From: UBA8337 sp963932545
GTDB taxonomy: Bacteria > Pseudomonadota > Alphaproteobacteria > RS24
NCBI GenBank assembly: GCA_963932545.1
Contig: CAWVRH010000013.1
Coordinates: forward strand, 3,363 to 67,362
DNA length: 64,000 bases
Direction of reading: 5' to 3'
Shown here: positions 18,229 through 27,100 of the stretch, in pieces
Position numbering within the stretch: the stretch's first letter is position 1
How the letters are laid out: the number at the start of each line of letters is the position of its first letter
Notes under the pieces: generated by a model
Seen by the model: the letters and a program-made list of their open reading frames with translations, nothing else
Told to the model about the DNA's origin: nothing
The model's database searches: none
Translations under genes and position numbers: made by a program

Positions 18229-19879
18229 GCAGAACAGCGAACTTGTATTTTTACCCCTAGGGGGAACTGGCGAGATTGGCATGAATTGCAATCTCTATGG
18301 CTATGGGCCGCGCGGCGACCGCGATTGGCTGATGGTCGACCTTGGCGTCACTTTTGGCGGCGCCTATGAGCCGGGCGTAGATCTCATCACGGCCGACATC
18401 GAGTTTATCGAGCAACGCAAAGATCGCCTTCTGGGCATTTTGCTGACGCATGGCCATGAAGACCACATTGGCGCCGTGGCGCATCTTTGGCATCGTTTGA
18501 AGTGTCCGCTTTATGCGACGCCTTTCACCGCTGAATTGGTTAAAGGCAAATTGGCCGAGCGTGGCATCCTCGATGAGGTTGAGCTGAACATTATCGACAC
18601 GGACGCACATTTGGAACTGGGGCCTTTCTCTCTTGATTATATTTGCCTAACTCATTCGATTGCTGAGCCGAGTGCGATTGCTATTGAAGTGGGCGGCTAT
18701 CGGGCTTTGCATACGGGCGATTGGAAAATTGACCCCGATCCCGTTATCGGTCGGCTGACCGAAGTTGACCGCCTGAAGGCGCTTGGCGACAAAGGTATTG
18801 ATGCGATTATATGCGATAGCACCAATGTGCTGTCGCCCGGGCGTTCGGGCTCGGAAGCCGATGTGGCGAAGAACCTGCTGGAGGCCGTGGCGGATAGCCC
18901 CGGTCGGGTAGTGATTACGACCTTTGCTTCCAATGTGGCGCGGATGACGAGTATCGCCGAAGTGGCCGTAAAGTCGGGTCGGCATTTATGTCTGGCAGGT
19001 CGCGGAATGCATAAAATTTATCAAGCGGCGCGCAAAACCGGATATATGACGCAGTTTCCAGAGCTTATCGAAGATAAAGACGCGGGCTATTTGCCGCCCG
19101 ATAAATTGTTGCTGTGCTGCACAGGCAGCCAAGGCGAGGCCAATGCGGCGCTTGGGCGGATGGCCAATGGGCATCATCCCCACCTCACGCTTGAGGCAGG
19201 CGATCGGGTAATTTTCTCATCGAAAATGATACCGGGAAATGAGAAAGAAATTCTCTCGCTGCAAAATAAATTGGCGCAATTGGATGTTGAGATTATCACT
19301 CCCAATGGCAAAGACATTCATGTGTCGGGTCATCCGTGCCGCGACGAGCTGGCCGATATGTATAGTTGGGCGCGCCCGCGTGCGGCCCTGCCTGTGCATG
19401 GCGAACACCGCCATCTCATTGCCCATGCGGCGCTTGCCAAAGAGTTGGGCGTGCCAGAGCCCTTGCGCATTCATAATGGCGATTTAGTTCGTATCGCGCC
19501 GGGCCCCACTGAGGTGATTAATGTGGTGCCAACGGGTCGGCTGTATTTGGATGGCTCGGTAATAACGAGCGGCAAACATTTGGCTACTCGCGACCGGCGT
19601 AAACTGTCGGAGACGGGCGTGGTGTTTGTGGCGGTGCCGATTGACCAAGCCAATCGTTTGGCAGGGCGCTTTGAGGTTTCGACCGCTGGCTTGCCAGAAG
19701 ATGATGGTATGGTGAAGCTGGTCGATTGGGCGTTAGATGCCGTGGAGCGAGCCATCCCGTCTAACGGCAAGCTGACACCAGAGCGAGCCGAGAATGATAT
19801 TCGCATTGGCGTGCGCCGCGAGATGGCGCGTCGCTGGGGCAAAAAGCCGATGGTGCTGGTTAGCTTTATTGAGGTCTAG
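18221..19879 (+). CDS. rnj: Ribonuclease J
   Basis: Metallo-beta-lactamase/beta-CASP ribonuclease acting in mRNA decay and rRNA maturation. Residues 77-82 form the zinc motif H-G-H-E-D-H; the beta-CASP domain and a C-terminal domain follow, 552 residues in all. The ATG at 18221 overlaps the birA stop by 8 bases, as at nuoG/nuoH; an ATG at 18212 would add three residues and cannot be excluded. Alphaproteobacteria often have RNase J alongside RNase E. Fairly sure of family and role. Confidence 0.92.
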   Translation: MAEQNSELVFLPLGGTGEIGMNCNLYGYGPRGDRDWLMVDLGVTFGGAYEPGVDLITADIEFIEQRKDRLLGILLTHGHEDHIGAVAHLWHRLKCPLYATPFTAELVKGKLAERGILDEVELNIIDTDAHLELGPFSLDYICLTHSIAEPSAIAIEVGGYRALHTGDWKIDPDPVIGRLTEVDRLKALGDKGIDAIICDSTNVLSPGRSGSEADVAKNLLEAVADSPGRVVITTFASNVARMTSIAEVAVKSGRHLCLAGRGMHKIYQAARKTGYMTQFPELIEDKDAGYLPPDKLLLCCTGSQGEANAALGRMANGHHPHLTLEAGDRVIFSSKMIPGNEKEILSLQNKLAQLDVEIITPNGKDIHVSGHPCRDELADMYSWARPRAALPVHGEHRHLIAHAALAKELGVPEPLRIHNGDLVRIAPGPTEVINVVPTGRLYLDGSVITSGKHLATRDRRKLSETGVVFVAVPIDQANRLAGRFEVSTAGLPEDDGMVKLVDWALDAVERAIPSNGKLTPERAENDIRIGVRREMARRWGKKPMVLVSFIEV

Positions 19880-19890
19880 GGAGACACGAA

Positions 19891-20175
19891 ATGATTGAAG
19901 TTGGGTTTATTTTTGGAGCGGCGATTTATGGCATCGTTTGGTTTTTGACGCTGTTTATGGTTCTGCCATTTGGTGTGGTGTCGCAATCGGAATCGGGAGA
20001 AGTCGTGCCAGGCTCCGACGGGGGAGCGCCTTCGCAGCCGCGCATAGGGCGCAAACTCTTGATCACTACTTTGGTGTCTGGCGTTCTTTATGCCGGCATT
20101 TACTGGGTGCTAACGAGCGGCGCTTTGGCCAATGCCGAGATTCCGTTTTTGCCAGATTTTCGCGGCACTAAATAG
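19891..20175 (+). CDS. DUF1467 family membrane protein
   Basis: Small 94-residue inner-membrane protein with two transmembrane helices (about 8-30 and 55-76) separated by a short polar loop. The pattern F-L-T-L-F-M-V-L-P-F-G-V and the position after rnj and before proS match the alphaproteobacterial DUF1467 family, whose function is not known. It is probably the last gene of the nuo-birA-rnj transcript. Confidence 0.85.
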   Translation: MIEVGFIFGAAIYGIVWFLTLFMVLPFGVVSQSESGEVVPGSDGGAPSQPRIGRKLLITTLVSGVLYAGIYWVLTSGALANAEIPFLPDFRGTK

Positions 20176-20185
20176 GACAAGACAT

Positions 20186-20290
20186 AAAAAGCGGGGTCTT
20201 CGATTTGCATCGACGACCCCGCTATCTATGTGCTTCGAGCAAGCTCGAAAGGTTCCTCCCAAAACCCGAGGACCAGAGGTCCTCATCCAC
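20186..20290 (-). ncRNA. Candidate small RNA made of four consecutive hairpins with an intrinsic terminator
   Basis: Read on the minus strand, this stretch contains: GAGGACC-TCT-GGTCCTC (20284-20268); a 4-bp hairpin exposing a TTGGGAGG loop (20266-20251); TTCGAGC-TT-GCTCGAA (20249-20234); and a terminator-like stem AGCGGGGTC/GACCCCGCT (20223-20190), itself enclosing a TCGAT/ATCGA stem, followed directly by TTTTT. No open frame with an SD fits. The T tract favours minus-strand transcription, diverging from proS and converging on the nuo-rnj transcript. The same hairpins would also form on the plus strand, where the loop reads CCTCCCAA and could pair with Shine-Dalgarno sequences, so the strand is not settled. 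Not matched to a known RNA family. Confidence 0.45.
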
Positions 20291-20372
20291 CTCAAAAAAT
20301 TAACTTCATTCCAACATTCTGTCATCTTTTATTTACGCTCTCGGTGATTTTCTTTTGCCGCCCCCGTGACAT

Positions 20373-20401
20373 TTGCTTGCGCCAGAAACCCGTCATGTTA
20401 T
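20373..20401 (+). promoter_or_regulatory. Possible proS promoter overlapping palindromes
   Basis: TTGCTT (20373-20378), 17 bp, TGTTAT (20396-20401). The -10 overlaps the palindrome GTCAT-GTT-ATGAC (20392-20404), and ACTTAA-T-TTAAGT (20403-20415) follows immediately. These could be operator-like or RNA elements; no regulator is known. Confidence 0.35.
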
Positions 20402-20440
20402 GACTTAATTTAAGTTTTAGCAGGTAAGGAACCCCGCATC

Positions 20441-21793
20441 ATGTCGCCCATTAGCCAGTCCCATCGGATGTCGAATTATTTTCTGCCGACCCTCAAAGAG
20501 ACGCCCTCGGAAGCCCAGATTGTATCGCATCGCTTGATGTTACGCGCGGGCATGGTGCGCCAGAGTGCGGCGGGTATTTATAGCTGGTTGCCACTGGGCC
20601 TGCGGGCTTTGCGCAAAATCGAAGCCATCGTGCGTGACGAGCAAGCCAAAGCGGGCGCGATTGAGATGTTGATGCCGACTTTGCAGTCGGCCGATATCTG
20701 GCGCGAGTCGGGTCGCTATGAAGACTACGGCAAAGAAATGCTGCGCATCACCGACCGCCATGGGCGCGATTTGCTTTACGGGCCGACCAATGAAGAGCTG
20801 ATTACGCAAATTTTCCGCGACAATGTGGTGAGCTATAAAGACCTACCGAAAAACCTTTATCACATTCAGTGGAAATTCCGCGACGAGATACGCCCACGTT
20901 TCGGCGTTATGCGGGGCCGTGAATTTTTGATGAAAGACGGCTATAGCTTCGACATTGATGAGGCTGCGGCGCGCGCATCCTATTATAAAATGTTCATCGC
21001 TTATTTGCGCAGCTTCCGCCGTATGGGTTTAAAGGCCATGCCAGTGGCGGCCGACACAGGCCCGATTGGCGGCGAGTTGAGCCATGAGTTCATCATTTTG
21101 GCCGATACGGGCGAGTCGGAGATTTTCTGCCATAGCGACATCCTAGATTTACCCGTGCCGGAGGCCGATTACGACGGCGACTTGGGCCCCACCATTGAGA
21201 GCTTCACGCAATATTATGCGCGCTCCGACGAAATGCACGATGGCGCGATGTTCGCCGAGCAAGTGCCAGCCGAGAAACAGCTCACCGCGCGCGGCATCGA
21301 GGTAGGGCATATTTTCTACTTCGGGCAAAAATATTCCACCGCGATGAACGCCCAAGTGGCAGGGCCTGATGGCAAAGATACCCCCGTGCATGGCGGCTCT
21401 TACGGCATTGGCGTGTCGCGATTGGTGGGCGGCATTATTGAGGCCAGCCACGATGAAAATGGTATTATTTGGCCTTGGGCCGTGGCGCCGTTTCATGTGG
21501 GGCTGATTAACCTGAAGCCGGGCCATGAAGGCTGCGACGCCATGTGCGAGCGCCTGTTCGAAACGCTGTCACAAAACGGCCTTGATGTTCTCTATGATGA
21601 TCGAGACGATCGGGCGGGGGCGAAGTTCTCGACGATGGATTTGATTGGTCTGCCTTGGCAGGCTGTTATTGGCCCACGCGGGGCCGAGGGTGGCGAAGTG
21701 GAAATCAAGAACCGAGCCACCGGAGAGAAACACGTTTTGGCGCTGGATGCCGCGATTGCTTTATTGTCGTCGCCGCCGGATAGCGCCAAGTAG
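20441..21793 (+). CDS. proS: Prolyl-tRNA synthetase, short form
   Basis: Class II aminoacyl-tRNA synthetase charging tRNA-Pro. Motif 2 (F-R-D-E-I-R-P-R-F-G-V-M-R-G-R-E-F) and motif 3 (G-I-G-V-S-R-L) are visible, with the anticodon-binding domain at the C-terminus. At 450 residues it lacks the editing insertion (INS) of E. coli ProRS, which is the known alphaproteobacterial form; free-standing editing proteins usually clear Ala-tRNA-Pro. The ATG at 20441 is preceded by a TAAGGA Shine-Dalgarno; a second ATG at 20468 is possible. Confidence 0.97.
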   Translation: MSPISQSHRMSNYFLPTLKETPSEAQIVSHRLMLRAGMVRQSAAGIYSWLPLGLRALRKIEAIVRDEQAKAGAIEMLMPTLQSADIWRESGRYEDYGKEMLRITDRHGRDLLYGPTNEELITQIFRDNVVSYKDLPKNLYHIQWKFRDEIRPRFGVMRGREFLMKDGYSFDIDEAAARASYYKMFIAYLRSFRRMGLKAMPVAADTGPIGGELSHEFIILADTGESEIFCHSDILDLPVPEADYDGDLGPTIESFTQYYARSDEMHDGAMFAEQVPAEKQLTARGIEVGHIFYFGQKYSTAMNAQVAGPDGKDTPVHGGSYGIGVSRLVGGIIEASHDENGIIWPWAVAPFHVGLINLKPGHEGCDAMCERLFETLSQNGLDVLYDDRDDRAGAKFSTMDLIGLPWQAVIGPRGAEGGEVEIKNRATGEKHVLALDAAIALLSSPPDSAK

Positions 21794-21800
21794 AACGAAA

Positions 21801-21836
21801 ATGGGAAGTAGAATGGGAAGTAGGATGTCGGCATGA
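21801..21836 (+). CDS. Possible 11-codon leader ORF overlapping the lolC start
   Basis: A short frame reads M-G-S-R-M-G-S-R-M-S-A and ends in a TGA overlapping the ATG of the next gene. It is built on a perfect 12-bp tandem repeat (AATGGGAAGTAG, 21800-21823). It lacks a good Shine-Dalgarno of its own and may simply be a repeat that places SD-like GGGAAG and AGGA sequences before lolC. Confidence 0.15.
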   Translation: MGSRMGSRMSA

Positions 21837-23086
21837 CGCGAGCTTTTGGCGCTTTAGAATGGCAAATTGCCGGCCGCTACCTGCGCTCGCGCCGACGCGA
21901 GAGCTTTATCTCGGTCATCGCTGGCATTTCCTTTTTGGGCATCATGTTGGGCGTGGCGACTTTGATTATCGTCATGGCTGTGATGACGGGCTTTCGCGCG
22001 GATTTGCTAGATCGTATTCTGGGCGTTAACGGCCATGCCACCATTCGGGCCCATCAAAGCGAGTTCATCGATCGCGACGCTTTGGTGAAAAAGCTCGAAG
22101 TCGCCGATGGGGTGGTGTTCACCACGCCGCTGGTCGATGGCCAAGCTATGTTGTCGTCTGGCTCAGCTGTGCGCGGGGTTTTGGTGCGCGGGCTGCCGCT
22201 GGAGAAGCTGAAACAATTACCGAGCTTGCAAGGCAATATTGTTGACGGGTCGTTGGATGATTTGACCGGAATCAATACGATTGCCATGGGGGTTCGGTTG
22301 GCCGAGCGACATGGCTTTAAAATTGGCGACCGCGTGTCGCTTATCTCGCCGCGCGGCACGATTACGCCCTTTGGCACGGCGCCTCGGTTGAAGCAGTTTA
22401 AATTGGCGGCGATTTTCCGTATCGGTCTATCCGAATATGATTTGAATTTCACCTTCATGCCCATTGGTTCCGCCGCCGCATTTTTTGGCCTCAGCGAAAA
22501 CCAAGGCGCCATTGATGTGGTGCTGGATGAACCAGACTCGATTGACCAACGCGCGCCCGAGCTGCGTGCCTTGGCAGGCGAGGGGCATTATCTGGTCGAT
22601 TGGAAGCAGAGCAATAGCACGTTGGCGGGCGCGCTAGAGGTTGAGCGCAATGTTATGTTTATGATTTTGACCATGATTTTGCTGGTTGCGGCGCTGAATA
22701 TTATTTCCGGTCTGGTGATGTTGGTGCGCGATAAGGGGCGCGATATCGCTGTTATGCGCTCGATGGGCGCGTCGCGCGGGCTCATCTTGCGGGTGTTTTT
22801 CATTACCGGAGCCAGTATTGGCGTTTTAGGCACGATTGCCGGCCTGGGTCTCGGCACCCTGTTTTGCGCCTATATTGAAGAAATTCGCCAATTTCTGATT
22901 TGGTCGACGGGGGCGAATTTGTTTCCTGCCGAAGTGTATTTCTTGGAGCGCATGCCGGCGCTTATTTTGCCCAGCGATTTGCTGCAAGTCACCGGTATGG
23001 CGCTGACTTTGTCCTTCTTGTCGACGCTCTATCCCGCTTGGCGTGCGGCCTCTATGGAACCTGTGGAGGCGTTACGCAATGAGTAG
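21833..23086 (+). CDS. lolC: Lipoprotein-releasing ABC transporter permease LolC/LolE
   Basis: Inner-membrane permease of the Lol system that extracts outer-membrane lipoproteins and hands them to LolA. The 417 residues have the MacB/FtsX layout: TM1 at about 28-50, a large periplasmic domain (about 50-265), then three C-terminal helices (about 272-300, 318-345, 375-400). Alphaproteobacteria usually have a single LolC/E-type permease (often called LolF) used as a homodimer. It overlaps lolD by 8 bases. Confidence 0.94.
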   Translation: MTRAFGALEWQIAGRYLRSRRRESFISVIAGISFLGIMLGVATLIIVMAVMTGFRADLLDRILGVNGHATIRAHQSEFIDRDALVKKLEVADGVVFTTPLVDGQAMLSSGSAVRGVLVRGLPLEKLKQLPSLQGNIVDGSLDDLTGINTIAMGVRLAERHGFKIGDRVSLISPRGTITPFGTAPRLKQFKLAAIFRIGLSEYDLNFTFMPIGSAAAFFGLSENQGAIDVVLDEPDSIDQRAPELRALAGEGHYLVDWKQSNSTLAGALEVERNVMFMILTMILLVAALNIISGLVMLVRDKGRDIAVMRSMGASRGLILRVFFITGASIGVLGTIAGLGLGTLFCAYIEEIRQFLIWSTGANLFPAEVYFLERMPALILPSDLLQVTGMALTLSFLSTLYPAWRAASMEPVEALRNE

Positions 23087-23756
23087 TCATTTTGCCTTAT
23101 CGAACATCCATCAACGCTTCCAGCAGGGTGATCGGGCTTTGCATGTGCTGCAAGGCGCCTCGTTAGAGATTGCGCAAGGCGAAGTTGTGGCTCTTGTGGG
23201 CCCCAGCGGTTCGGGTAAATCGAGCCTTTTGCATATTGCAGGTCTTATGGAAAAGCCAGAGCAGGGCAGTATTACCCTGAAAGGGCAAGTGGTAACCGAT
23301 GCTGAAGATAAGGCGCGCACCGAGCTGCGCCGCGCCCATATCGGCTTTGTTTATCAGTTCCATAATTTATTGCCCGAGTTCACCGCACTAGAGAACGTAG
23401 CCATGCCCGCTCGTTTGGCAGGCGATACGAAATCACAAGCCTTGGCGAAAGCGGCGGCTTTGATTGAGAAGCTGGGCTTGGCCGATCGGGCGAGCCATTT
23501 GCCGTCGCAACTCTCGGGCGGCGAACAACAGCGGGTTGCCATTGCGCGCGCACTTACCAATACGCCGGCGCTTGTATTGGCCGATGAGCCGACGGGTAGT
23601 CTGGATGGCGCGGCTGGCGATAAGGTCGCGGATTTATTGCTTAGTGAAGCCCGCGCGCAAGGCAGCTCGGTTTTGCTAGCCACTCATGATATGGACTTGG
23701 CCGCCAGGGCCGACCGCATTGTGCGTTTACGGGATGGACTTATCGTTACCGTCTAG
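23079..23756 (+). CDS. lolD: Lipoprotein-releasing ABC transporter ATP-binding protein
   Basis: ATPase of the Lol exporter, 225 residues. Walker A G-P-S-G-S-G-K-S-S at 41-49, signature L-S-G-G-E at 146-150, Walker B L-V-L-A-D-E near 166-171, and H-loop T-H-D near 208. An upstream in-frame ATG at 23043 lies inside lolC; ATG 23079 gives the family N-terminus and an 8-base overlap that couples the two genes. Confidence 0.96.
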   Translation: MSSHFALSNIHQRFQQGDRALHVLQGASLEIAQGEVVALVGPSGSGKSSLLHIAGLMEKPEQGSITLKGQVVTDAEDKARTELRRAHIGFVYQFHNLLPEFTALENVAMPARLAGDTKSQALAKAAALIEKLGLADRASHLPSQLSGGEQQRVAIARALTNTPALVLADEPTGSLDGAAGDKVADLLLSEARAQGSSVLLATHDMDLAARADRIVRLRDGLIVTV

Positions 23757-23812
23757 TTTTCTTTTTCAAAAACCCCAGAAGTCTTGGGATAAATGCCCTT
23801 TTTAGATAGGAG

Positions 23813-23841
23813 TTGACAAAAGAACAAAAAGTGAACATTAT
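23813..23841 (+). promoter_or_regulatory. Strong promoter with a perfect LexA (SOS) box between -35 and -10
   Basis: TTGACA (23813-23818), 17 bp, CATTAT (23836-23841). Between and overlapping these is GAAC-AAAAAGT-GAAC (23822-23836), on the other strand GTTC-N7-GTTC, an exact match to the alphaproteobacterial LexA operator consensus. LexA bound here would block RNA polymerase, so the downstream 33-codon gene should be induced by DNA damage. The site was read directly; regulation is inferred from established LexA consensus. Confidence 0.8.
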
Positions 23842-23862
23842 AGGTTCAAGAGGAGACATAAA

Positions 23863-23964
23863 ATGACTAATTTGATCGAAGACTTTCTGACAGTTTGCAC
23901 TCTGCTGGCCATGGGCACAGCGATTGTGATGTGGGGTTCTATCGGCCAAGCCTTAGCTGGCTAA
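23863..23964 (+). CDS. 33-residue SOS-controlled inner-membrane peptide, SidA-like
   Basis: Starts at ATG 23863 with an AGGAGA Shine-Dalgarno (23851-23856) and ends TAA-TAA. The peptide has a short polar N-terminus (M-T-N-L-I-E-D) and one hydrophobic segment at about 8-31 (L-L-A-M-G-T-A-I-V-M-W-G), so a single-pass membrane peptide is expected. The promoter contains a perfect LexA box. The best known parallel is Caulobacter SidA, a 29-residue SOS-induced membrane peptide that blocks division through FtsW/FtsN. As I recall, sidA also lies between lolD and dnaE there, which would make this an orthologue by position. Sequence identity could not be checked, so no symbol is given. Confidence 0.72.
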   Translation: MTNLIEDFLTVCTLLAMGTAIVMWGSIGQALAG

Positions 23965-24160
23965 TAATTATCCCCTTTAATTTACGATAAGCACGCGCTC
24001 CTTTGCTGACAGCGGCGGTGCTTTCGCTAAACTGATAGACGTTCGAGTGATTCCGCGAGCCGCGCGGGGTTCATAATTTGGCGTATATTTGTGTAGGCGT
24101 AGATGTCAGCAATATCCAATTCTTCTATATCGACACATGGCCATTTGAGAGAAGGGGGGC

Positions 24161-27100
24161 ATGGTTAACCTTATGCGTCCTAAATTCATTCATTTGCGCA
24201 CCCATAGCGCCTATTCGCTGCTCGAGGGCGCTCTGCCCATTAGAACGCTCACACAGACGGCTGTGGCCGCGCGCATGCCCGCGCTGGCGGTGACCGATCG
24301 CAACAATCTATTCGGCGCACTAGAATTCGCCGAAACCGCCGCTGCTATCGGGATTCAGCCAATCATTGGTGCCACTTTGCGGGTACGCGACGGGGAAGAA
24401 GATGAGGGCGATATCGCGCTACTGGTCAAAAACCGCGCGGGCTACGATAATTTAATGGCGCTGATAAGTGCGGCGCATCTGCAAGACGAAGGCAAGCTGG
24501 GGCCAGGCGTTGAGGAAACTTTGATGGCGCGCCATGCGGACGGGTTAATTTGCCTAACCGGCGGCCCCGATGGTCCCATGGATAAGCTGCTGGCGAGCAA
24601 CCGAAAAGACAAAGCAGAGACCAAATTATTAAATTATATCAATATCTTTAAAGATAATATTTATGTAGAGCTTCAACGCTATCCAGATGCGCTGGATGAA
24701 GAAACAGAGACCGCCCTGATTGATTTCGCCTATGCGCACGACCTGCCTTTGGTGGCGACCAATCAGGCTTATTTTGCTTCCGTCGATGACTATCGCGCTC
24801 ATGATGCGCTGATTTGTATTGCCGAGGGGCGCTATCTGAACGAGAGCGATCGGCGTCGTTTAACGCCAGATCACCGTCTGAAGTCAGCCGAAGAAATGTG
24901 CGCTTTATTCGCCGATTTACCCGAAGCCATCGAGAGCAGCATTGAGATTGCCCAACGGTGCGCTTTTCGCCCGACGGAGCATCCGCCTATTTTGCCCGTG
25001 TTTGCGGAAGGCGACGAGTTGGACGTGCTATCCAAGCAAGCCCATGAGGGCTTAACCGAGCGTTTAAAGCAGATTGTGCCCGCCACCGAAGAGGCGAATT
25101 ACCGCGAACGTTTGGATTTTGAGCTGAAAGTCATCGGCGACATGGGCTTTCCGGGCTACTTCCTGATTGTTGCGGATTTCATCAAGTGGTCGAAATCGCA
25201 AAACATCGCGGTTGGCCCGGGTCGGGGCTCGGGCGCGGGCTCGGTTGTGGCTTGGGCGCTAACCATTACGGATTTGGATCCTTTGCGGTTTAACTTGCTG
25301 TTCGAGCGGTTTCTCAACCCAGAACGCGTATCGATGCCAGATTTTGATATCGATTTTTGCCAGTCGCGCCGCGATGAGGTGATTACCTATGTGCAGCAAA
25401 AATATGGCCGCGATCAAGTGGCGCAAATCATCACCTTCGGCAAGCTGCAAGCCCGCGCGGTGTTGCGCGATGTGGGCCGCGTGTTGCAAATGCCGTATGG
25501 CCAAATCGACCGCCTGACCAAAATGGTGCCGAATAACCCGGCCAGCCCCGTCACCCTATCGGAGGCGATTGAGCAAGAGCCGCGCATGCAGGCTGAGCGC
25601 GATAGCGACCCGCAAGTAGCGGAATTGCTGGAGATTAGCCTGAAGCTGGAAGGTCTGTATCGCCATGCCTCGACCCATGCGGCGGGCGTGGTGATTGGCG
25701 ATCGGCCGCTGCAAGAATTAGTGGCGCTCTACCGCGACCCGAAATCGGACATGCCGGTAACCCAGTTCAATATGAAATGGGTGGAAAAAGCGGGGCTGGT
25801 GAAGTTTGACTTTCTCGGGCTAAAAACGCTGACCGTCCTAGAAAAAGCCGTGGAGCTGATTGAGAGCACGGGCACCACGGTGGATATTCACAATCTGCCG
25901 CTCGACGACGAAAAGACCTATGAGCTGTTGGGGCGCGGCGACACGATTGGTGTGTTTCAGTTGGAAAGCTCGGGTATGCGCGATGTGCTGCGCAAAATGC
26001 GGCCCGATAAATTTGAAGATATTATCGCGCTCGTGGCGCTATATCGCCCGGGGCCGATGGACAATATTCCGACCTATATCGCTTGTAAAATGGGCGAGAA
26101 GGAACCCGATTACATGCACGACAGTCTCAAATCCATTTTGGAAGAGACCTACGGCGTGATGATTTACCAAGAGCAAGTGATGCAAATCGCGCAAACTCTA
26201 TCGGGCTATTCGCTCGGCGAGGCGGATTTGCTGCGCCGTGCCATGGGTAAGAAAATTCAGGCTGAAATGACCGCGCAAAAAGCCCGCTTCATCGATGGCG
26301 CCGTGGAGCTGGAAGTGAACCGCAATCAGGCGGCGCTGATTTTCGACCAAGTCGATAGTTTTGCGGGCTACGGTTTCAACAAAAGCCACGCCGCCGCTTA
26401 TGCCTTGATTGCCTATCAAACCGCTTGGCTGAAAGCCAATCACCCAGTGGCGTTTTATGCGGCCTCTATGTCGCTTGATTTTGAGCGCACCGAAAAGCTC
26501 AATAGCTTCAAACAAGATGCCGCCAAACATGACATCACGACGTGCACGCCCGACGTCAATCGTTCGTTGGCGGCTTTTTCTATCGAGGGCGACCAAATTT
26601 TTTACGCGCTCGCGGCCATCCGAAATGTCGGCAGTCTGGCCATGCAAGGCGTGGTCGATGAGCGGATGGAGAACGGCCCGTTTAAGGACGTGTTCGATTT
26701 CGCCCGCCGCACAGCAGGTATTGGGCTGAACAAACGCTTGTTGGAGCATTTAATCGCGGCCGGTGCGCTGGATAGTCTGGAGCCAGATAGGGCAAAGCTC
26801 ATGGGCGGCATCGGCGTTCTGCTGGGCGAGGCGAGCATTGCGCAAAACGAAAAAGAGACCCAACAAGACAATCTATTCGGCGAGGCCGATGTTAGCGAGA
26901 GCGTGGTGCTGCCTGCCGCTTTGGTGCCATGGTCGGCGATTGACCGGTTAACGCATGAATATAATGCCCTCGGCTTCTTTTTATCTGGCCATCCACTGGA
27001 TGACTATAAAACGCTTTTGAAGCGCGCGCGGGTCGCGAGCTTTGAAGATTTGGAAAGCCGTGTCGAGAAAGAAGTCATGGTGGCGGGGGCAATTACCAAA

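Noticed and set aside
20110..20347. Open frames on both strands over the four-hairpin region (71 codons each)
   Set aside because: They run through the hairpins, lack Shine-Dalgarno sequences and look like chance frames over a structured RNA.
24078..24293. 71-codon frame upstream of and overlapping dnaE
   Set aside because: Overlaps the dnaE start in another frame, no Shine-Dalgarno, composition not coding-like.
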